DNA from: Plantago major
Lineage: Eukaryota; Streptophyta; Magnoliopsida; Lamiales; Plantaginaceae
Assembly: GCA_026545765.1 (NCBI GenBank)
Contig: CM048841.1
Coordinates: 86,844,636-86,908,635, forward strand
Reading direction: 5' to 3'
DNA length: 64,000 bases
Shown: positions 47,571 to 60,245 of the stretch, piece by piece
How positions within the stretch are numbered: position 1 is the stretch's first letter
Layout of the letters: every line of letters begins with the position of its first letter
Notes under the pieces: model-generated
Databases searched by the model: none
What the model was told of the DNA's origin: nothing
Seen by the model: the letters and a program-made list of their open reading frames with translations, nothing else
Program-made: the position numbers and the translations under genes

Positions 47571-48900
47571 TCAACTCATCCTCCGTAGCACGCCATCACA
47601 ATAGTGAGGAGATCTTCTAGGTGATCCATGTCTACTACTGACCGTCGTCCAACCGGCTTGCTCCCCAGTTCGCTGTTGTTGAATCTTCGATGGACCAGAT
47701 GGAGCAGTCTGTTCCAGAGTCGGTTGGGACGAATTCGGAGCAGCCACCTGTCTCCCCGTCGGTACCCACATCCGAGGTTGAGCCCCAGCAAGTGCCCCCC
47801 TCCGAGCTGGCTGCGTACCCTGATTCTGAGCCCTAACCGGTGGGTCCGTGCGATTACCTGTGCGATTGTTCCTACCCTCTCCACACACATGACCCAGCTT
47901 CTGACACTTTTGGCAGAACAAAGGTTGCCACTCATACTCCACAGACTGCTTGATCAGAGCTCCTTGTTTATCTTTAATCATCACAAACTGTCTAAGTTCC
48001 TGGGTAATGTCAACTTCAATAAGCACACGCGAATGATACCCTCAATTTTTTAGCTGTACACTCATCAGTGAACATAGGTTTTCCAATGACACTTGCGATT
48101 TTGCTCAGACTCTTCTATCCCCAGAGGTACAGCGGTAACTGTGGAAACTTTACCCAGATCTGCGCAATCTTCAACATGTCTTCCTTCAGCTCAAAGTTCC
48201 TAGTCCATGGGCGTAAAATCATTGGTCGTCCATACACATAATAGGGACCTCCAGCATCAACCAGATTCATGTCTTCCTCCGTGTGAAACCGGATAATGAA
48301 GAAGCCCTCATCATTATAGTATAAGTCAGGTAGAGCAATAAAATTTCAGACTTTAATCATGAAGTTCTTAACCGCATTCATGGAGAGGGAATTATCTGCG
48401 ACATACATAATCAGCGAGTTCTTCCAAAAATCCAATTCAGACTCGATATCCTCATCCTCAATCTCAACAATAGTATCTCCCTCAATCACAGGTGGTGGGC
48501 AGTAGCACATGGTCATACCTCTTTCTTGAGTCCGGTTCCCACGGATTATGTCAACCCAAGCAGTAGAGGAATTTTGATTCAAATTATTATGTCTAGTTTC
48601 CGGTTCAGCAGTCTGTTGTTTCTTTCTTGATGTTGATGGTATAGTATCATCATCCGAGCAAGGGACATGGTCAAAATCAACAGAGGAGCTGCCTTTGTCC
48701 GTCGGAGCAGGAAAGGCCCCAATCACAGGTCGATCCGTCTTCTTAGTCGGGGAGGAAGGTCTGGCCTGAAAATTGATATTTTCCGTCTCCTGATTCTGAT
48801 AGACAATCCTAATCGGTGAAGCAGGGGGGTTCGAAAGAGGGCTGGCCTGAAAATCAGGGGCTTCCGTCTCCAGATTCGGAGAGAAAGGTCTGATCGGAGC
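47571..48900 (-). pseudogene. LINE ORF1 (DUF4283-like, zinc knuckle)
   Basis: The N-terminal part (about 48900-48346) is Pro/Ser-rich and ends STAWVDIIRGNR, then DFWKNSLIMYVADNSLSMNA. After a TGA near 48346 the DUF4283-like region continues: LYYNDEGFFIIRFHTEEDMN, GRPMILRPWTRNFELKED, IWVKFPQLPLYLWG. A TAG follows at WG, and a frameshift precedes LIEVDITQELRQFVMIKD. The nucleic-acid-binding knuckle is PLFCQKCQKLGHVC (C-x2-C-x4-H, last Cys displaced). At least two stops and one frameshift are present. Confidence 0.8.
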
Positions 48901-48972
48901 TACTAGTAATAAGTTTTGTCGGAAGCCTTTTCTTTCGTGTAAAATCGTATTCAATATACAAGTAAAGATAAC

Positions 48973-49077
48973 CTTTACAGCATATGATTGCTTTAGTGTT
49001 TTAACCGATTGATTGAGAATCAATGACAAACTGAAACCAACATTTCTGGAGTGCTTGCTTCGTCTCAGAGAACGGAC
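48973..49077 (-). pseudogene. Exon-like fragment of unknown gene
   Basis: A 105-base stop-free block on the minus strand is bounded by an acceptor (GTATTGCAG) and a donor (GTTATC). It encodes VRSLRRSKHSRNVGFSLSLI and LNQSVKTLKQSYAVK, exactly 35 codons in phase. It does not belong to the LINE families I know. It lies between the LINE 5' end and the duplicated block at 49147 and may be a captured exon. Confidence 0.3.
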
Positions 49078-49146
49078 CTGCAATACACCTAAACATGAAA
49101 ATTATGAAGTTGGAGTCGAATATTTTAACACGGAAGGAAACCCACG

Positions 49147-50000
49147 CCATTTGGATTACTATTTTACGTGGGAAGTATTTTTATACTCCATTTATGATTC
49201 CCAACATCCATTAGCAAGTGTATCTCAAAAAAAAAAAAAACCTCCATTCCATTAGCGAGTGACGTACCTATCAACATTAATCGGTTAGTGTGTGTGTCTA
49301 TATATATATGTGTATATGCTCATGTTTTATGAGAAAATATATTATGTCATTTTTATGTGTATATAAAACTTGTTAGTGAAAAGGTAAAGTATTTCTTATT
49401 ATGATTATGATTAAATCTTCTGAGAGACGGTCTTATAAAGAGACTAAAAGAAATAGACAAATATTACAATTATAACAAAAAAAAAAACATTAGAGGTTTA
49501 CTAAAAATATCGGTGATATACATAAAAAATAATATAAAATGTCCACTCTAAAAACATTACAGTTATAATAAAAAAAACATTAGAGGTTTTACTAAAAATA
49601 TCGGTGATATACATAAAAAAATAATATAAAATGTCCACTCTAAAAAAGGAATCCTTCATCAGTGGTTGTGAATGACTGATTTTTTCAATCTTTTCGACCT
49701 TGGTTCCGTAGGAGCAAGTCAGATTGGCACGTTCTGCCACAAGTACCTCCCTATTCTGCTGAGTCGGAAGTATACAAATTAGCGAATCAAAAAGAAATCT
49801 TAATTTGCGTTTGTGCGAAGGTTTCAGACGGAAAGGGATATTATTTAAAACATTATACATATAGTTAAGAACATCAATCTGTCTCTCAGATATCTCAATA
49901 ATACACGTCTCTTCCAAGACTTTGGGTATGATTAATGTAGAGTTCTTTTAAGGTTAGACAGGTAGGTGATCCTATCGCCCTTTCGCCTTATCAATATTCA
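49147..50000. repeat. AT-rich duplicated block, copy 2, with 190-bp insert
   Basis: Matches 23692-24340 in the same orientation. An insertion of about 190 bases (49647-49837) is absent from copy 1. The block runs into the assembly gap, so its right end is unknown. Confidence 0.88.
49647..49837 (-). pseudogene. Exon-like insert of unknown gene
   Basis: The minus frame through the insert is open and reads NIPFRLKPSHKRKLRFLFDS, LICILPTQQNREVLVAERAN, LTCSYGTKVEKIEKISHSQP. The composition is protein-like and differs from the AT-rich host. I do not recognise it, and no splice border is clear. Confidence 0.3.
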
Positions 50001-50100
50001 NNNNNNNNNNNNNNNNNNNNNNNNNNNNNNNNNNNNNNNNNNNNNNNNNNNNNNNNNNNNNNNNNNNNNNNNNNNNNNNNNNNNNNNNNNNNNNNNNNNN
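50001..50100. other. Assembly gap (100 N)
   Basis: Exactly 100 N, a conventional placeholder, so the true gap size is unknown and the two flanks may not be adjacent. Confidence 0.98.
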
Positions 50101-51077
50101 CGATTTCCCATTATTTGAATTTCTACTTCGCCTCGACCACTTACATGTCATTGGCTTTTCATATCTTCATAACTCTTGGCTTTATATTCTCTTGCAATTC
50201 GAGCATTGTAAACAATAGAGATTCAATCTCTCTTTCAATAAGTTTATTTCCTTCAGGGCGATCTACGTGTCCTAGGCATTATCCGGGTATCAATCATTTG
50301 AAAATTTGGTGGATTCTTTATATTTTTGTGTATGACGAGTTTTTCTCTACGATTCTGAAGCATATGTTGTGTCGGTGTGAACTTGCTTTTATCGTTATCA
50401 TTAATTAGGCTATGCTCAGGATGAATGCATAGCTAGTAACGGGGCTTTTTGTAGTTAATACGTGCTTGTAGCCCATATTTGGTTGAACTAGCAATAGCGG
50501 GCGATGATCTGCGTAGAGTAACCTTAATTGGTCCTCATGCAGCACACTCCATGAAAGGTTTGTCTTCTTTGATTGTAGGAATTGCATGATCTAGGTATTA
50601 CCTTGTCTTGTGATTGTTAGATTTTATGCTAGGGTTTGAAGTATCACAATCTATTACACTATGCATTTACAATCTACAAGCGGTATTCTATTTGAATTGG
50701 CAGTCAATTCATGAAAGAACAATGCTTGTGGTTAGGCATTCATCCACAATTGCTTTTCTACTTGATTAATATAAGTAGTAATTTCACAGGCGCATCATCG
50801 CCTTCCGTCTCAAAAAAATTCCATTAGAGTTCGCATAGTTTCGTTGAAAATTCAAATAAAATGATAAAATATGAAAATGTGGTGAACATGTATACTTCTA
50901 ATGTGAATATGTAATTTAAGAGAAATTTAAACTTATATTATTTATTAGATATCACAGTGAATTCTTTTCTAGGAAAGTAAGAAGTTTTTGTTATTACCAT
51001 TAAAATTAAAATGTATAAAGTTTGTCTGACGAATGGAGTCTTGAAGAAAATCCCTCAACCTACTCTTTGTTTTGTAA

Positions 51078-51150
<73 letters not shown>

Positions 51151-52140
51151 ATTCCAACCATTGAGTGTTACTTATTTCAATCATTGAGTTAGAATTATAG
51201 AGCATACTCATGTATCTGCTTGTGACATAGAACATTTTTTCTTTAATCTAGAAATGTTCTTTCCACGGTCTTTTTATCCTGCGCTAACAAATTCCCCATC
51301 TAAACCCTATTCGTGAGAGGAAACAAAGTTTGTTCATAGTGATTAGTTTGAAATCGTCGGCCGATTCCACCTACAAATGAGCAATGACCCAGCAACTCTC
51401 TTATTCGATGGAATTCAGTTGGGTTCTCTACTCCAGTGATGTCGGAGGAATCATTGATCGGAAAGATCCCATATGAATCGTATCTCCTATGGAAATACAT
51501 AGGTTGTCTCTATCCCCGTCAGTGAGTTCAAGAGCATCGCTGTATGATCTAAGTTGTCAATCGCTTATCGATCAAATGATGAATCGCTCCATCTCTATAG
51601 ACATGAAAGTGAACACGCCATTCGATAGTTAATAATTCCCTTTGTTGGTGTAGGGCAACTGAGATTCATGTTAGAAGTATTACTTTGAGTTACCGAAATG
51701 GTGGAAATTGTCGTGAGGCTCGTAGACACGGTTATATCGGGCCATAAGTATTTCATGTGTAGGTTTAACCTATTTCTCACGATCTTCCTGGTTTATGTGT
51801 CATATGGCATACTAATGCATCGTAATCTTCTATTAACCTTTTCTATTTTAGACTTATTTTATGTATCTTACACTAACTTTTGAAAAGTATAGACGTAAGT
51901 ATTTGGTTATCATGGTCTTGATAAATTCATCATAACATCCATTGTGTGCAGTATAAAATAAACCACCGACGGCTTCGCTATTTCATCAGCCAACTACCTG
52001 CCATCGATGGTTAATGTGTTTGTTAAACCGCTCGTGTTAAAAAAAAAAATTGTCACCACCACCAGATATGCATTTTATTTTTATTTTTTAATATAATAGA
52101 TTAATAGTACTATATAAACTAACAAAAACCCGACTCTACT
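50101..52140. other. No gene supported
   Basis: Short frames only. The minus frame at 51500-51300 reads MYFHRRYDSYGIFPINDSSD and RELLGHCSFVGGIGRRFQTN; I cannot assign it. A partial MITE-like end (CCTTCCGTCTCAAAAAAATT) occurs near 50800. Confidence 0.5.
51080..51144. repeat. (TA)n microsatellite
   Basis: About 32 uninterrupted TA units. Confidence 0.98.
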
Positions 52141-53100
52141 AGGTCTCACTCAATTCTTTCCATCAGCCGTCTCCTCTACTAGTTCCCAAATTTTACACAC
52201 TCTTCACCGCACTCCACCATGCCGGGTCACGATTCGACTCTACTTTTCCGTGAGATGCGCCTCTCTTATCAATGTGAGGTGGATTTTTTCCTTTTCTTAT
52301 TTACTTCAATTGAATTATGTTATGTTAGTTCCATATTCAGCAACACATCTCTTCTTTTATTAGTGAAAGTGGATATTGATCAAGCATGGCTGCCTTATGA
52401 GGATGATTTGTAACCTTGAAGTGACTGTGTTACTACTTGATTTATGCAGAAACTCCATTTCAGCTTGAGAGCATGCATGCATATAACTGATGCCACAATT
52501 GTTTTGTTTTTTCCTGCCCCATCTAATGTACGGTTCTTGAACTTTAATACACAATTATGTAAATTTTTAAGTTTGTTGATAAGCTTCGTTTCTGTCATAA
52601 GATCTCACTTGCATATCTCTCTAGTATAATGTCCGATCGATTTGTATATCTCTTAGCTTTGAATTGTTTCTTCCTTCTTTTCTTTTTCAAAGTTGCTTAG
52701 CATTTTCCATCGAGGATCAAAGTGGAGAGAATATTGTTTTGCTTCTCGCATTAGTTTGCAATCTTAGTTTTGCTATGACCTTCGTAATTTAAATACTCAT
52801 GGACTTATATTTGGAATTTACTCCCTCTGGTCTTTTAATAGATTTACCATTTGACCTGGCATGCATATTAAGGAAACCAAGAATAGTGTACCGTGTGGCC
52901 CCAACTATTCACTAATTACATACTGCATAGAAAATTACAGGAACTAATCTCATAAAGCATGCTCTATTTTTTTTCACCTAAACTCCCTTTCTAATGGTTT
53001 CACAGATCTCTTCATCTGTTTTAGTTTCACAATTAGTTCTTCATACATCTTTTTCAATTCTTCAATCATCTGCTCCTAACTGAATTGCTCTTCAAAGGGA
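52141..53100. other. No gene supported
   Basis: A leader-like CT-rich stretch precedes an ATG at 52219 (MPGHDSTLLFREMRLSYQCE), but splicing to the later VDIDQAWLPYEDDL frame meets a stop in the phases I tried. A CTCCCTCTGG MITE-like end occurs near 52822. Confidence 0.4.
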
Positions 53101-53149
53101 TAATCTGCATCATATACAAGAGAACCATGCAAGCATCGAATATTATTCT

Positions 53150-53760
53150 TAGTGTTAATTATAAAATTATGTTTGTTAGCATCAACTCATCCACACAATC
53201 GTGAAATCATAGTCGAGATAGACAGTTTGATCCAGTGAGTTGTTGTTACTGTTGAAACCAATACTGGCAATCTTCATGAATGAAACTGTGGATAAAGACA
53301 TAGCATGTCGAGTTCCAGACCCTGAAGATTCATCAACATTATCAGTTTCATCCTCATCATCACTTAGAGTTACAAAGTAAAGTTTTCCTGCTTCTCAAGG
53401 TATCACACATATCATGGTCAGACTGCCCCCACCCTTTGCACTCAAAACACCGAATTTTTCAAGAGCTGGATCATTTTAATAAGTTAAGTAGACTTAGGCA
53501 CATGTTTTATGTAAGAAACAAAGTTCACCGCCTTATAAACCAAATTGCTTGTTAAAGGTGGGTTCACCAAGAAGTTAACATTCATTAGAGATTGTCATAA
53601 GTTTTTCAAAATAGTTGTGATAGTTTCATCTTTACCCATCCTAATACTCTCAAACTTTCTTAGAAGCAATCTAGTTTGTCAGTCTCCCCACACTTGATCT
53701 CCCCACAAAGGAATATGTAGAATTTCATGTTTCTTAGCATTAGTACACGGATTAACATGA
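53150..53760 (-). pseudogene. Degenerate Copia-type gag remnant
   Basis: Minus-strand fragments read LRKFESIRMGKDETITTIL, then NPPLTSNLVYKAVNFVSY, then IRCFECKGWGQSDHDMCDT and an acidic DDEDETDNVDES stretch. The order (gag core with FE.IRM.KDETI, zinc knuckle, acidic spacer) matches the gag of plant Ty1/copia elements. The knuckle has C-x2-C-x7-H-x2-C spacing, so it is eroded. Several stops occur and no LTRs were found. Confidence 0.5.
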
Positions 53761-55870
53761 ACAAATGAGTATCTACACAGTCAAAATAGCATTTAGTGCC
53801 TTTTCATTATAACTTTCGTGTTTCGATACTACATCACCATCAACATCCGTGTTAGCATCGTAAACTTGTACTTTCTAAGACAGATTTCAAGAGCGTACAT
53901 CAATTGATTTGATGTGAGTTCTTATCCCGGTTTTCCAATAAGTATAGTTAGTGTCATCAATAATCGCAAATTCTATTCACATTAGGGTTGACATAATCCA
54001 TAATCCAAGTAGTACAAAACCCACAAACTTATTAATTAAGTGTCTCTTGATGCCAATTGAATGAATATAAGGACTGGATTTGTATCAGATTGTTCTTTCA
54101 CCACAATTAATATCAAGAATGATATAATTGTTAATGTAAACAACGACTCAAATGTAAAAACAAACACGGCAAAAATAAAATGACTAAACACATATACGTT
54201 TTAATAGCCGTATAATATACCAATGAGCCAAAGGTAAATTTCCACTATATTCAAAAGTGAATTGATCAAAAACTATATTCAAGATTTCACAAATCGAAAC
54301 CTTGAATACAAAAGCTAAACTAATAGAACAGTATCACCTATTCTATAGATGTTGATCTAGACTAAAACTATAAGATCGAGAAACCTATCTCATCCAACAA
54401 TGGGCAGTAAAGATTAGCAAACTTTAAGTATCAAGACTACTAGAAATATCAATGTGATGCTTTGCTATGTCTAGTCTCCACCTCACTCTTTCTGGCCTTG
54501 ATCTTCTATAAATAATGTTGATATCAATCTGGTCCAGATCTTCTTGAATAGCTTATCCTTATCTTCAAGAGTCCTTATCAATGTTTTCTCCAGAGAATCC
54601 AATACTTCAATCTTTATCTCTAAGGACTCCAATCTCTTCAAGACTCTTCTAAATCTTCCACGCCTTCAACCTACACCAAATCAAACCATCGAACTAGGTT
54701 AAACATTAGTGAAGAAGGCAATATTACCAAAGTATTCTGCAAAGAATACTTCGAACTGTTAAGTTCACTGTTGATGTAACTGATGTGTCAAATCAGAGTT
54801 TTAAATTTGTTTCTTAGCCAAGAGTTAATTCTCAACACTACAAAAACTTGTAATGCAGTGAAGTTAACCCTGAGGTCGGTCTCGAATGACTTAACTAAGC
54901 TGAGTCTTATTTGCGAATAGTAATTATAATAAGGAAAGCAGTAAAGGTTGTTTTTGCTTCGGCAGAAGATTGACTCTTATTATCTATCAACTATGCGATC
55001 TAACTAGAAAACAGATTAATCTAAACTAGAATTATATGATTAGAGAATTATGGTGTGGGTGATGAAAAACAAGTTAGCTAGTAGGAAACATGCAACAATA
55101 ATGATGTTGATTTACTCTAATTATCATCGACATGCCCACCGATTGTTACACCCGCCTAGGCTTTTCTAGGCGTACACCTTTATGTCACGAAGGTACGGAG
55201 AACTATCACAATGAACCAATCAGATAAAGTTCTAGAAAACAAATAACATTAGTGAAGGCGCTAATTCCACTAAGCTACAATTAATAATCTAATACGTATA
55301 TTACTATTTGCAACAAACCAATAGATATAGCAAGACGAAACGCTTTTGGTTAAAAGAAATGATGCTTAATCTATTGGTGATTTTAACGTAATGAATATCA
55401 AATGTATTATCGTATATGCAATTAATCAAAATAGCAGTAAATCGCATCTTATATATATCAATACACGAACCTAACTAGCATGCATTGAATTCGCCACCAC
55501 CCCATAACTAGGTCATTAATCACTCATCATATGCAAAACATAATCAGAATCAAAAACCAACATACACTAAACATAATCAATACCAAAAACCAAGAAACGA
55601 GATAAGAAACAATTTTACCTAATCGTGTCACAAACCCTAGGTAAGAATTGAAGAACTTGAATCTAACTGGTGGAAAGTATGATGAATATGCTCAATCAAT
55701 AATCAATCGTCAGACATAAGAGAAAATTGCTCAATTACCTCCACGAATTGGTAGGTAATTGCTTTGGAAAATCGGTTCTAGGTTGAAAGCAAATAAGAAA
55801 AGAATAATAATGAGAATCTCCTAAAAAATCAAGAAAACAAGTTATCCATATATTATGTAAAGCACAATGG
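53761..55870. other. Repeat-like non-coding DNA, unidentified
   Basis: No gene. The interval 54830-55400 contains phrases (GAGGTCGGTCTCGAATGACT, TAGGCGTACACC) that look like the untranslated region of a plant retroelement. I cannot name the family. Confidence 0.35.
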
Positions 55871-55879
55871 TCTAAACCT

Positions 55880-57540
55880 CACCGTATTCATTCACCCCAC
55901 GTGGAATTTTGTGGAATTAGTTATATTTTAGTCAAGATATATTTCAATGTTATTTTTCAGACAATTGACCATATATAATTTTAATTAAATCTCATATAAC
56001 TTTATCTAAAATTCAAAAATATATGGAACATATATTTGAATTGTCAGACAAGACGATCCATGTATACCAATCTTGAATACTATTATTAATTAAATAAATT
56101 ATTTTATCTATTAAAATAAAATATAAATTTATTAAATAAGATAAAATGAAATAAAATTTTAAAATAGAGTATTTATTAAATTAATTCAATCCTACGTGGA
56201 ATTAGTTGCATTTTCAACCTATGTACGTATTTCATGCTTATTTTTGGTATGTTGTCGATATATAATTTTTATTAAATCTCATATAAATTTATCTACAAAA
56301 TCCAAAAATATATTGAATATATATTTGAATTCTCCGTGACAAGACGAGTCCATAGACACCAATCTTGAATATTATTCTCGTCACATATTTACTGATTTTT
56401 TCAGTCAGCTAACTTTAATCATAAATTAATCTTAAAAGAATGAATGTTCAATTAAATTATATTATGAAACTTTAGCCTTGTATCATAATATAATTTAATT
56501 GAACATTTTACATTTACCGCTTAAGATTTATTCAGTTAAAGTTGAAAACGGTCAATCAAAAAGTCAAAATGGTAATATGGACGGGACTTTTAGAAGTATT
56601 ATTCATTAAATAAATTATATTATTTATGAAAATAAAATATAAATTTATTAAATAATATAAAATGAAATAATTAAATTTAAAAATATAACATTTATTAAAT
56701 TAATTCAATCCAATGTGAAATTTTGTGAAATTAGTTGCATTTTCAACCAATATATATTTCACTGTTTATTTTTCAGATGTGTTTATATATAGTTTTATTA
56801 AGTCTCATATAAATTTATCTACAAAACTCCAAAAATATTTATGTTTATATTAATAGATATTTATATTTTTAATTAATATATAATAGATATTTATATTTTC
56901 AATTATACATTTTGATTCTACTGCTGAGTAGATTCCGTGGGGAGAATTTTTTTGAATAAAGTTTTGTCAGGTTAAACGTGAGGAACTGAGACTAATGTTT
57001 TAGCACTTAGTTTATTAGTCAGGTGTTCTTATATAATATAATATATAAAGTTGATGAGTTAACCCACCAGATTCATTCAAATTCCATCCATCCTACGGAA
57101 ATTTTGATTCTAAGGTTAAGCAGAAGTCCTAATATATAGGGAACATAGTAGTGTTGTTGTTAAGATTATGTGAGCAATGTTATTGTTTGGTGACAAAATT
57201 TTATGACTTATGGTTGTTGAAAATGCGAAGGCCATGAATAGTGTTTTTTTATAGATGATTATTACTATTATTATTATTATTACTATTATTATTATTATTC
57301 ATTAAATAAATCATTTCATTCACTAAAATAAAATATTAATATATCTCATATAACTTTATCTACAAAAATCCAAAAATATTTTGAATATATATTTGAATTC
57401 ACGTGACAAGACTTAATATAGCTGACACCAATCTTGAATACTATTATTAATTAAATAAATTATTTTATTCATTAAAATAAAATATAAATTTATTGAATAA
57501 GATAAAATGAAATAATGAAATTTTAAAAATTAAAAACGAC
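55880..57540. repeat. Diverged AT-rich repeat units, about four
   Basis: A 300-500 base unit recurs with divergence. Marker words are ACGTGGAATT, TCTCATATAACTTTATCTA, CAAAAATATATTGAATATAT, CACCAATCTTGAATACTATT and TAAATAAATTATTTTAT. Units start near 55895, 56190, 56710 and 57335; the last two are partial. No coding sequence. Confidence 0.7.
56443..56507. repeat. Perfect 25-bp inverted repeat with 15-base loop
   Basis: The left arm 56443-56467 is the exact reverse complement of 56483-56507. Weaker inverted similarity extends outward to about 56395 and 56575 (GACTGAAAAAATCAG against TTCAACTTTAACTGAA), as in a decayed MITE. Confidence 0.85.
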
Positions 57541-57657
57541 TCATTAAAACACATTATAAATAATTAACGAGCATCAATCATTCAAAAGATACTCATTTTA
57601 AATAGTTCAGCATCAAACATTCTGAACAAACTAAAATATACGATTATTTTGATTAGC

Positions 57658-57659
<2 letters not shown>

Positions 57660-57748
<89 letters not shown>
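57660..57748. repeat. (TA)n microsatellite
   Basis: About 44 uninterrupted AT units. Such tracts are frequent assembly weak points. Confidence 0.98.
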
Positions 57749-57750
<2 letters not shown>

Positions 57751-58852
57751 ATACCATACCATTTATGACTTTAGGTTATTCGCACTTTCGTATATTTTTA
57801 TACTATATTCTAAAGTTGATGGGTTTACTTTGAAGCACACATGATCCGCATGTGCATAAATGATACTTGAGCGCTTTCTAATTACTTTGACATTTTCTAT
57901 CACAAAATTAAAGTAAAAAAGAAATTCATTTTAACTTGTATTAACTCTCTACTTTTTTTTTTTTTTTTATTTTGGTTTTGGAATTTTCTCAAAATAATTT
58001 TGTTTGAAAAATAATGAATCGTCAGAGAGATAGTGAATAAAGTAGAAGAGGGAGAAGGTAAACAATAAAGTAATAAATTAATTTTCAATTTTTAGACATG
58101 TGAAGATGAGATTTATCAATATATTATAAAGACCAGTTTTTATTATCAATTCTAGCTTTGGTACTTTGGCCTCAAACTAATGTGAGAAATTATTTCATTT
58201 TTTAGATTAAAAAATTACAAAACAATTATAATCAGGGTAAATTTATTTTTATTGCCGAGTTAATGTGTATTTAATTGGTTCTGTTACCTTTACAATTTTA
58301 ATCTAATTTTGGTTACATAATTCTGTCAATGATATTCAACCTTTGCAACTATTTATAAATGTGATCAATCAAATCTTCTAAATCCCATAATTCCATCAAA
58401 ATCGCCACCCACACACTAATTTTCTTAATGGGCATGAATCCAGATTGGAGTACCTTTGGATCTATGCTTGACATAGTTACTTCAACTAATCTTCTAAGAA
58501 TGTTCTATGAATCGTGTACGAGACGTGTTATTTTCAGTTCCAGAAGATAGAAGACAGACGCACGTGAGCTAATTGGTGGTGTGTTGATATATACATGTCT
58601 ATCAACAACCTTTTACATGTTAAGACTTTCAATTTCCTTTTCTTTATGTATGATTCGATCGGTAGGATGAGGTATAAGGTTTCTCTCTCTACGATCTCCG
58701 CTAGAAGGATCGGTTCTATCCAACCGAATTCCAACCCTGCTCGAATATCGATGTTCGTGTCCAAATGGTATATACTGAACTCGCTCCATACCTTTGTTAC
58801 AAGACCACCATAATATTTATGATTAAGTTAGTAAAACTACATTTTTTCCGGA

Positions 58853-59175
58853 AGAGGGTGGGGGAGTCTGCATATACTCTCGAGGCGGGGAAACTATCTT
58901 CGATCTTCTCTCTTTTTTGATACATAACGGACCTGGGGGATCTGATATTCTTTAGGTGGGAAAACTCTCTTAGATCTTCTCTTTACTTTCCTGATCTCCA
59001 TAACGAGCCTAGGGGATCTAATACTCTCTAGGTGGGAAAACATTCTTTGATTTTCTCTCTACTTTCCTGATCTCCATAACGAGCCGGGGGAGGGCGGGGG
59101 TGTCCGGTATACTCTCTAGGCAGGGAAACTCTCTTCTATCTTCTCTTTACTTTCTTCATCCATAACGGGCCCGGG
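58853..59175. repeat. Minisatellite, ~80-bp units, four copies
   Basis: Units contain ACTCTCTAGGTGGGAAAAC, TTCTCTTTACTTTCCTGATC and CCATAACGAGCC. They are more GC-rich than the flanks. A second two-copy repeat of about 100 bases follows at 59180-59370 (CATGTGAAATTA...GTGGTGGGGTGAC). Confidence 0.8.
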
Positions 59176-59664
59176 GGACAACCGTACCATGTGAAATTAT
59201 GTTCATAGAATAATAATTTTTGTGTCTTTGGTGGGGTGACACATACCACCGCAGGGTTGCTGGGAACCGGTGGGTTGGAAAAAATAACCATGACATGTGA
59301 AATTACGTTTGTATAATATTTGTGTGTGTGGTGGGGTGACCACATATCACCTCGAGATTGTTGGGAACAACCCTATTGATTGCCATTATACTTTTGTATT
59401 TTATTTTGGTTCCGTTTGAGGGATAGATTTTTTTTTGTAAAAAAACATGTACATGTTACTAATTAACAAGTCGGGTATGGTAGGACACTATTTTTACATT
59501 TTCTAAAGTTAACATAAATAAACACTCAATTATATAATATTGAATGAAGAATGACTACCGATCGACTAATTAATGCACCAACGTTGTTCAAGGAGTTTTG
59601 ACTATCTTTTTTGGATTAATTTATTTAATCATCACATTTCAATTTATTATTAAAAGTAAATTAT

Positions 59665-59687
59665 ACCCGCCACGGGTTAGTGCTAGT
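59665..59687 (+). mobile_element. Helitron-like 3' terminus (third)
   Basis: ACCCGCCACGGGT forms a tight hairpin and is followed by TAGTGCTAGT, so the CTAG end and T target lie at 59683-59687. It is the best of the three Helitron-type ends in the window. No 5' end or RepHel is seen. Confidence 0.45.
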
Positions 59688-59699
59688 ATATAGTGAATA

Positions 59700-60245
59700 C
59701 GATAAGCGGGCCGAAACGCCATGGAGACGCCAAAACAAGTTCTGCGCGCTAAGTGCTCGTAGTCCGCTTGGCAACGTTAGGTCCTTCTGCCCTGGTTTTT
59801 TTCCCTTTTGAGTGTTTAAACATCGGAATTTGGATATGGTTCCTTCTTGAAAGTTGTAGCTCTTGGTCTTATATGCACGTGGAAACCAAGATCAGGTCAA
59901 TCGGAGTTCATATGAGAAAGTTATGGCTAAAATGCCAAAGCTTCCATCAGAAGTTCAATTTCAAGACTTTCACTTAAACGGCTCTAAAATTTTCGTCAAC
60001 TCCAAATCCACTTCCGCTTCGATCGATCAACTCCGTTTTCAACCACCTTTCAGGTCTTAGAACTTTCATGCTTCCATTAATGCATTAATATACACTGGTT
60101 TAGCCTTGTTTCAATGCGTTTTCACCAAACACCTACAAAACACACAAAACACGAAAACGTAACAAAATACTAATAAAACACATAAAAACTATACTCGAGA
60201 ATGGCAATAAAACTGTAAAAAAGACCAAATGAGACGATGTAAAAT
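59700..60245. other. Retroelement-like non-coding sequence
   Basis: Contains CAAGATCAGGTCAATCGGAG, AGAAAGTTATGGCTAAAATG and GACGATGTAAAATCGACTCA, phrases I associate with non-coding parts of large plant LTR elements. No ends were identified. Confidence 0.3.

Larger units (their letters stand above)
44095..48930 (-). mobile_element. L1-type LINE retrotransposon, full-length-like but dead
   Basis: In minus-strand order: ORF1 with DUF4283-like and zinc-knuckle regions (about 48900-47571), endonuclease (47503-46688), reverse transcriptase (46521-44824) and the zf-RVT domain (44842-44384). A T-rich stretch at 44095-44108 is the short A-rich 3' tail of the minus strand. Stops and frameshifts in both ORFs show it is inactive. 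The 5' boundary is uncertain and no clear target duplication was found. Confidence 0.88.

Noticed and set aside
51300..51500. 66-codon minus-strand frame with protein-like composition
   Set aside because: No recognisable motif, no splice partners and no second copy; not enough to call a gene.
52219..52413. Possible two-exon small gene (MPGHDSTLLFREMRLSYQCE... and VDIDQAWLPYEDDL)
   Set aside because: Every GT...AG pairing I tried brings in a stop, and neither part resembles a known protein.
54834..54848. CACTACAAAAACTTG as another CACTA terminus
   Set aside because: No subterminal inverted units follow and no partner GTAGTG end is present; probably chance.
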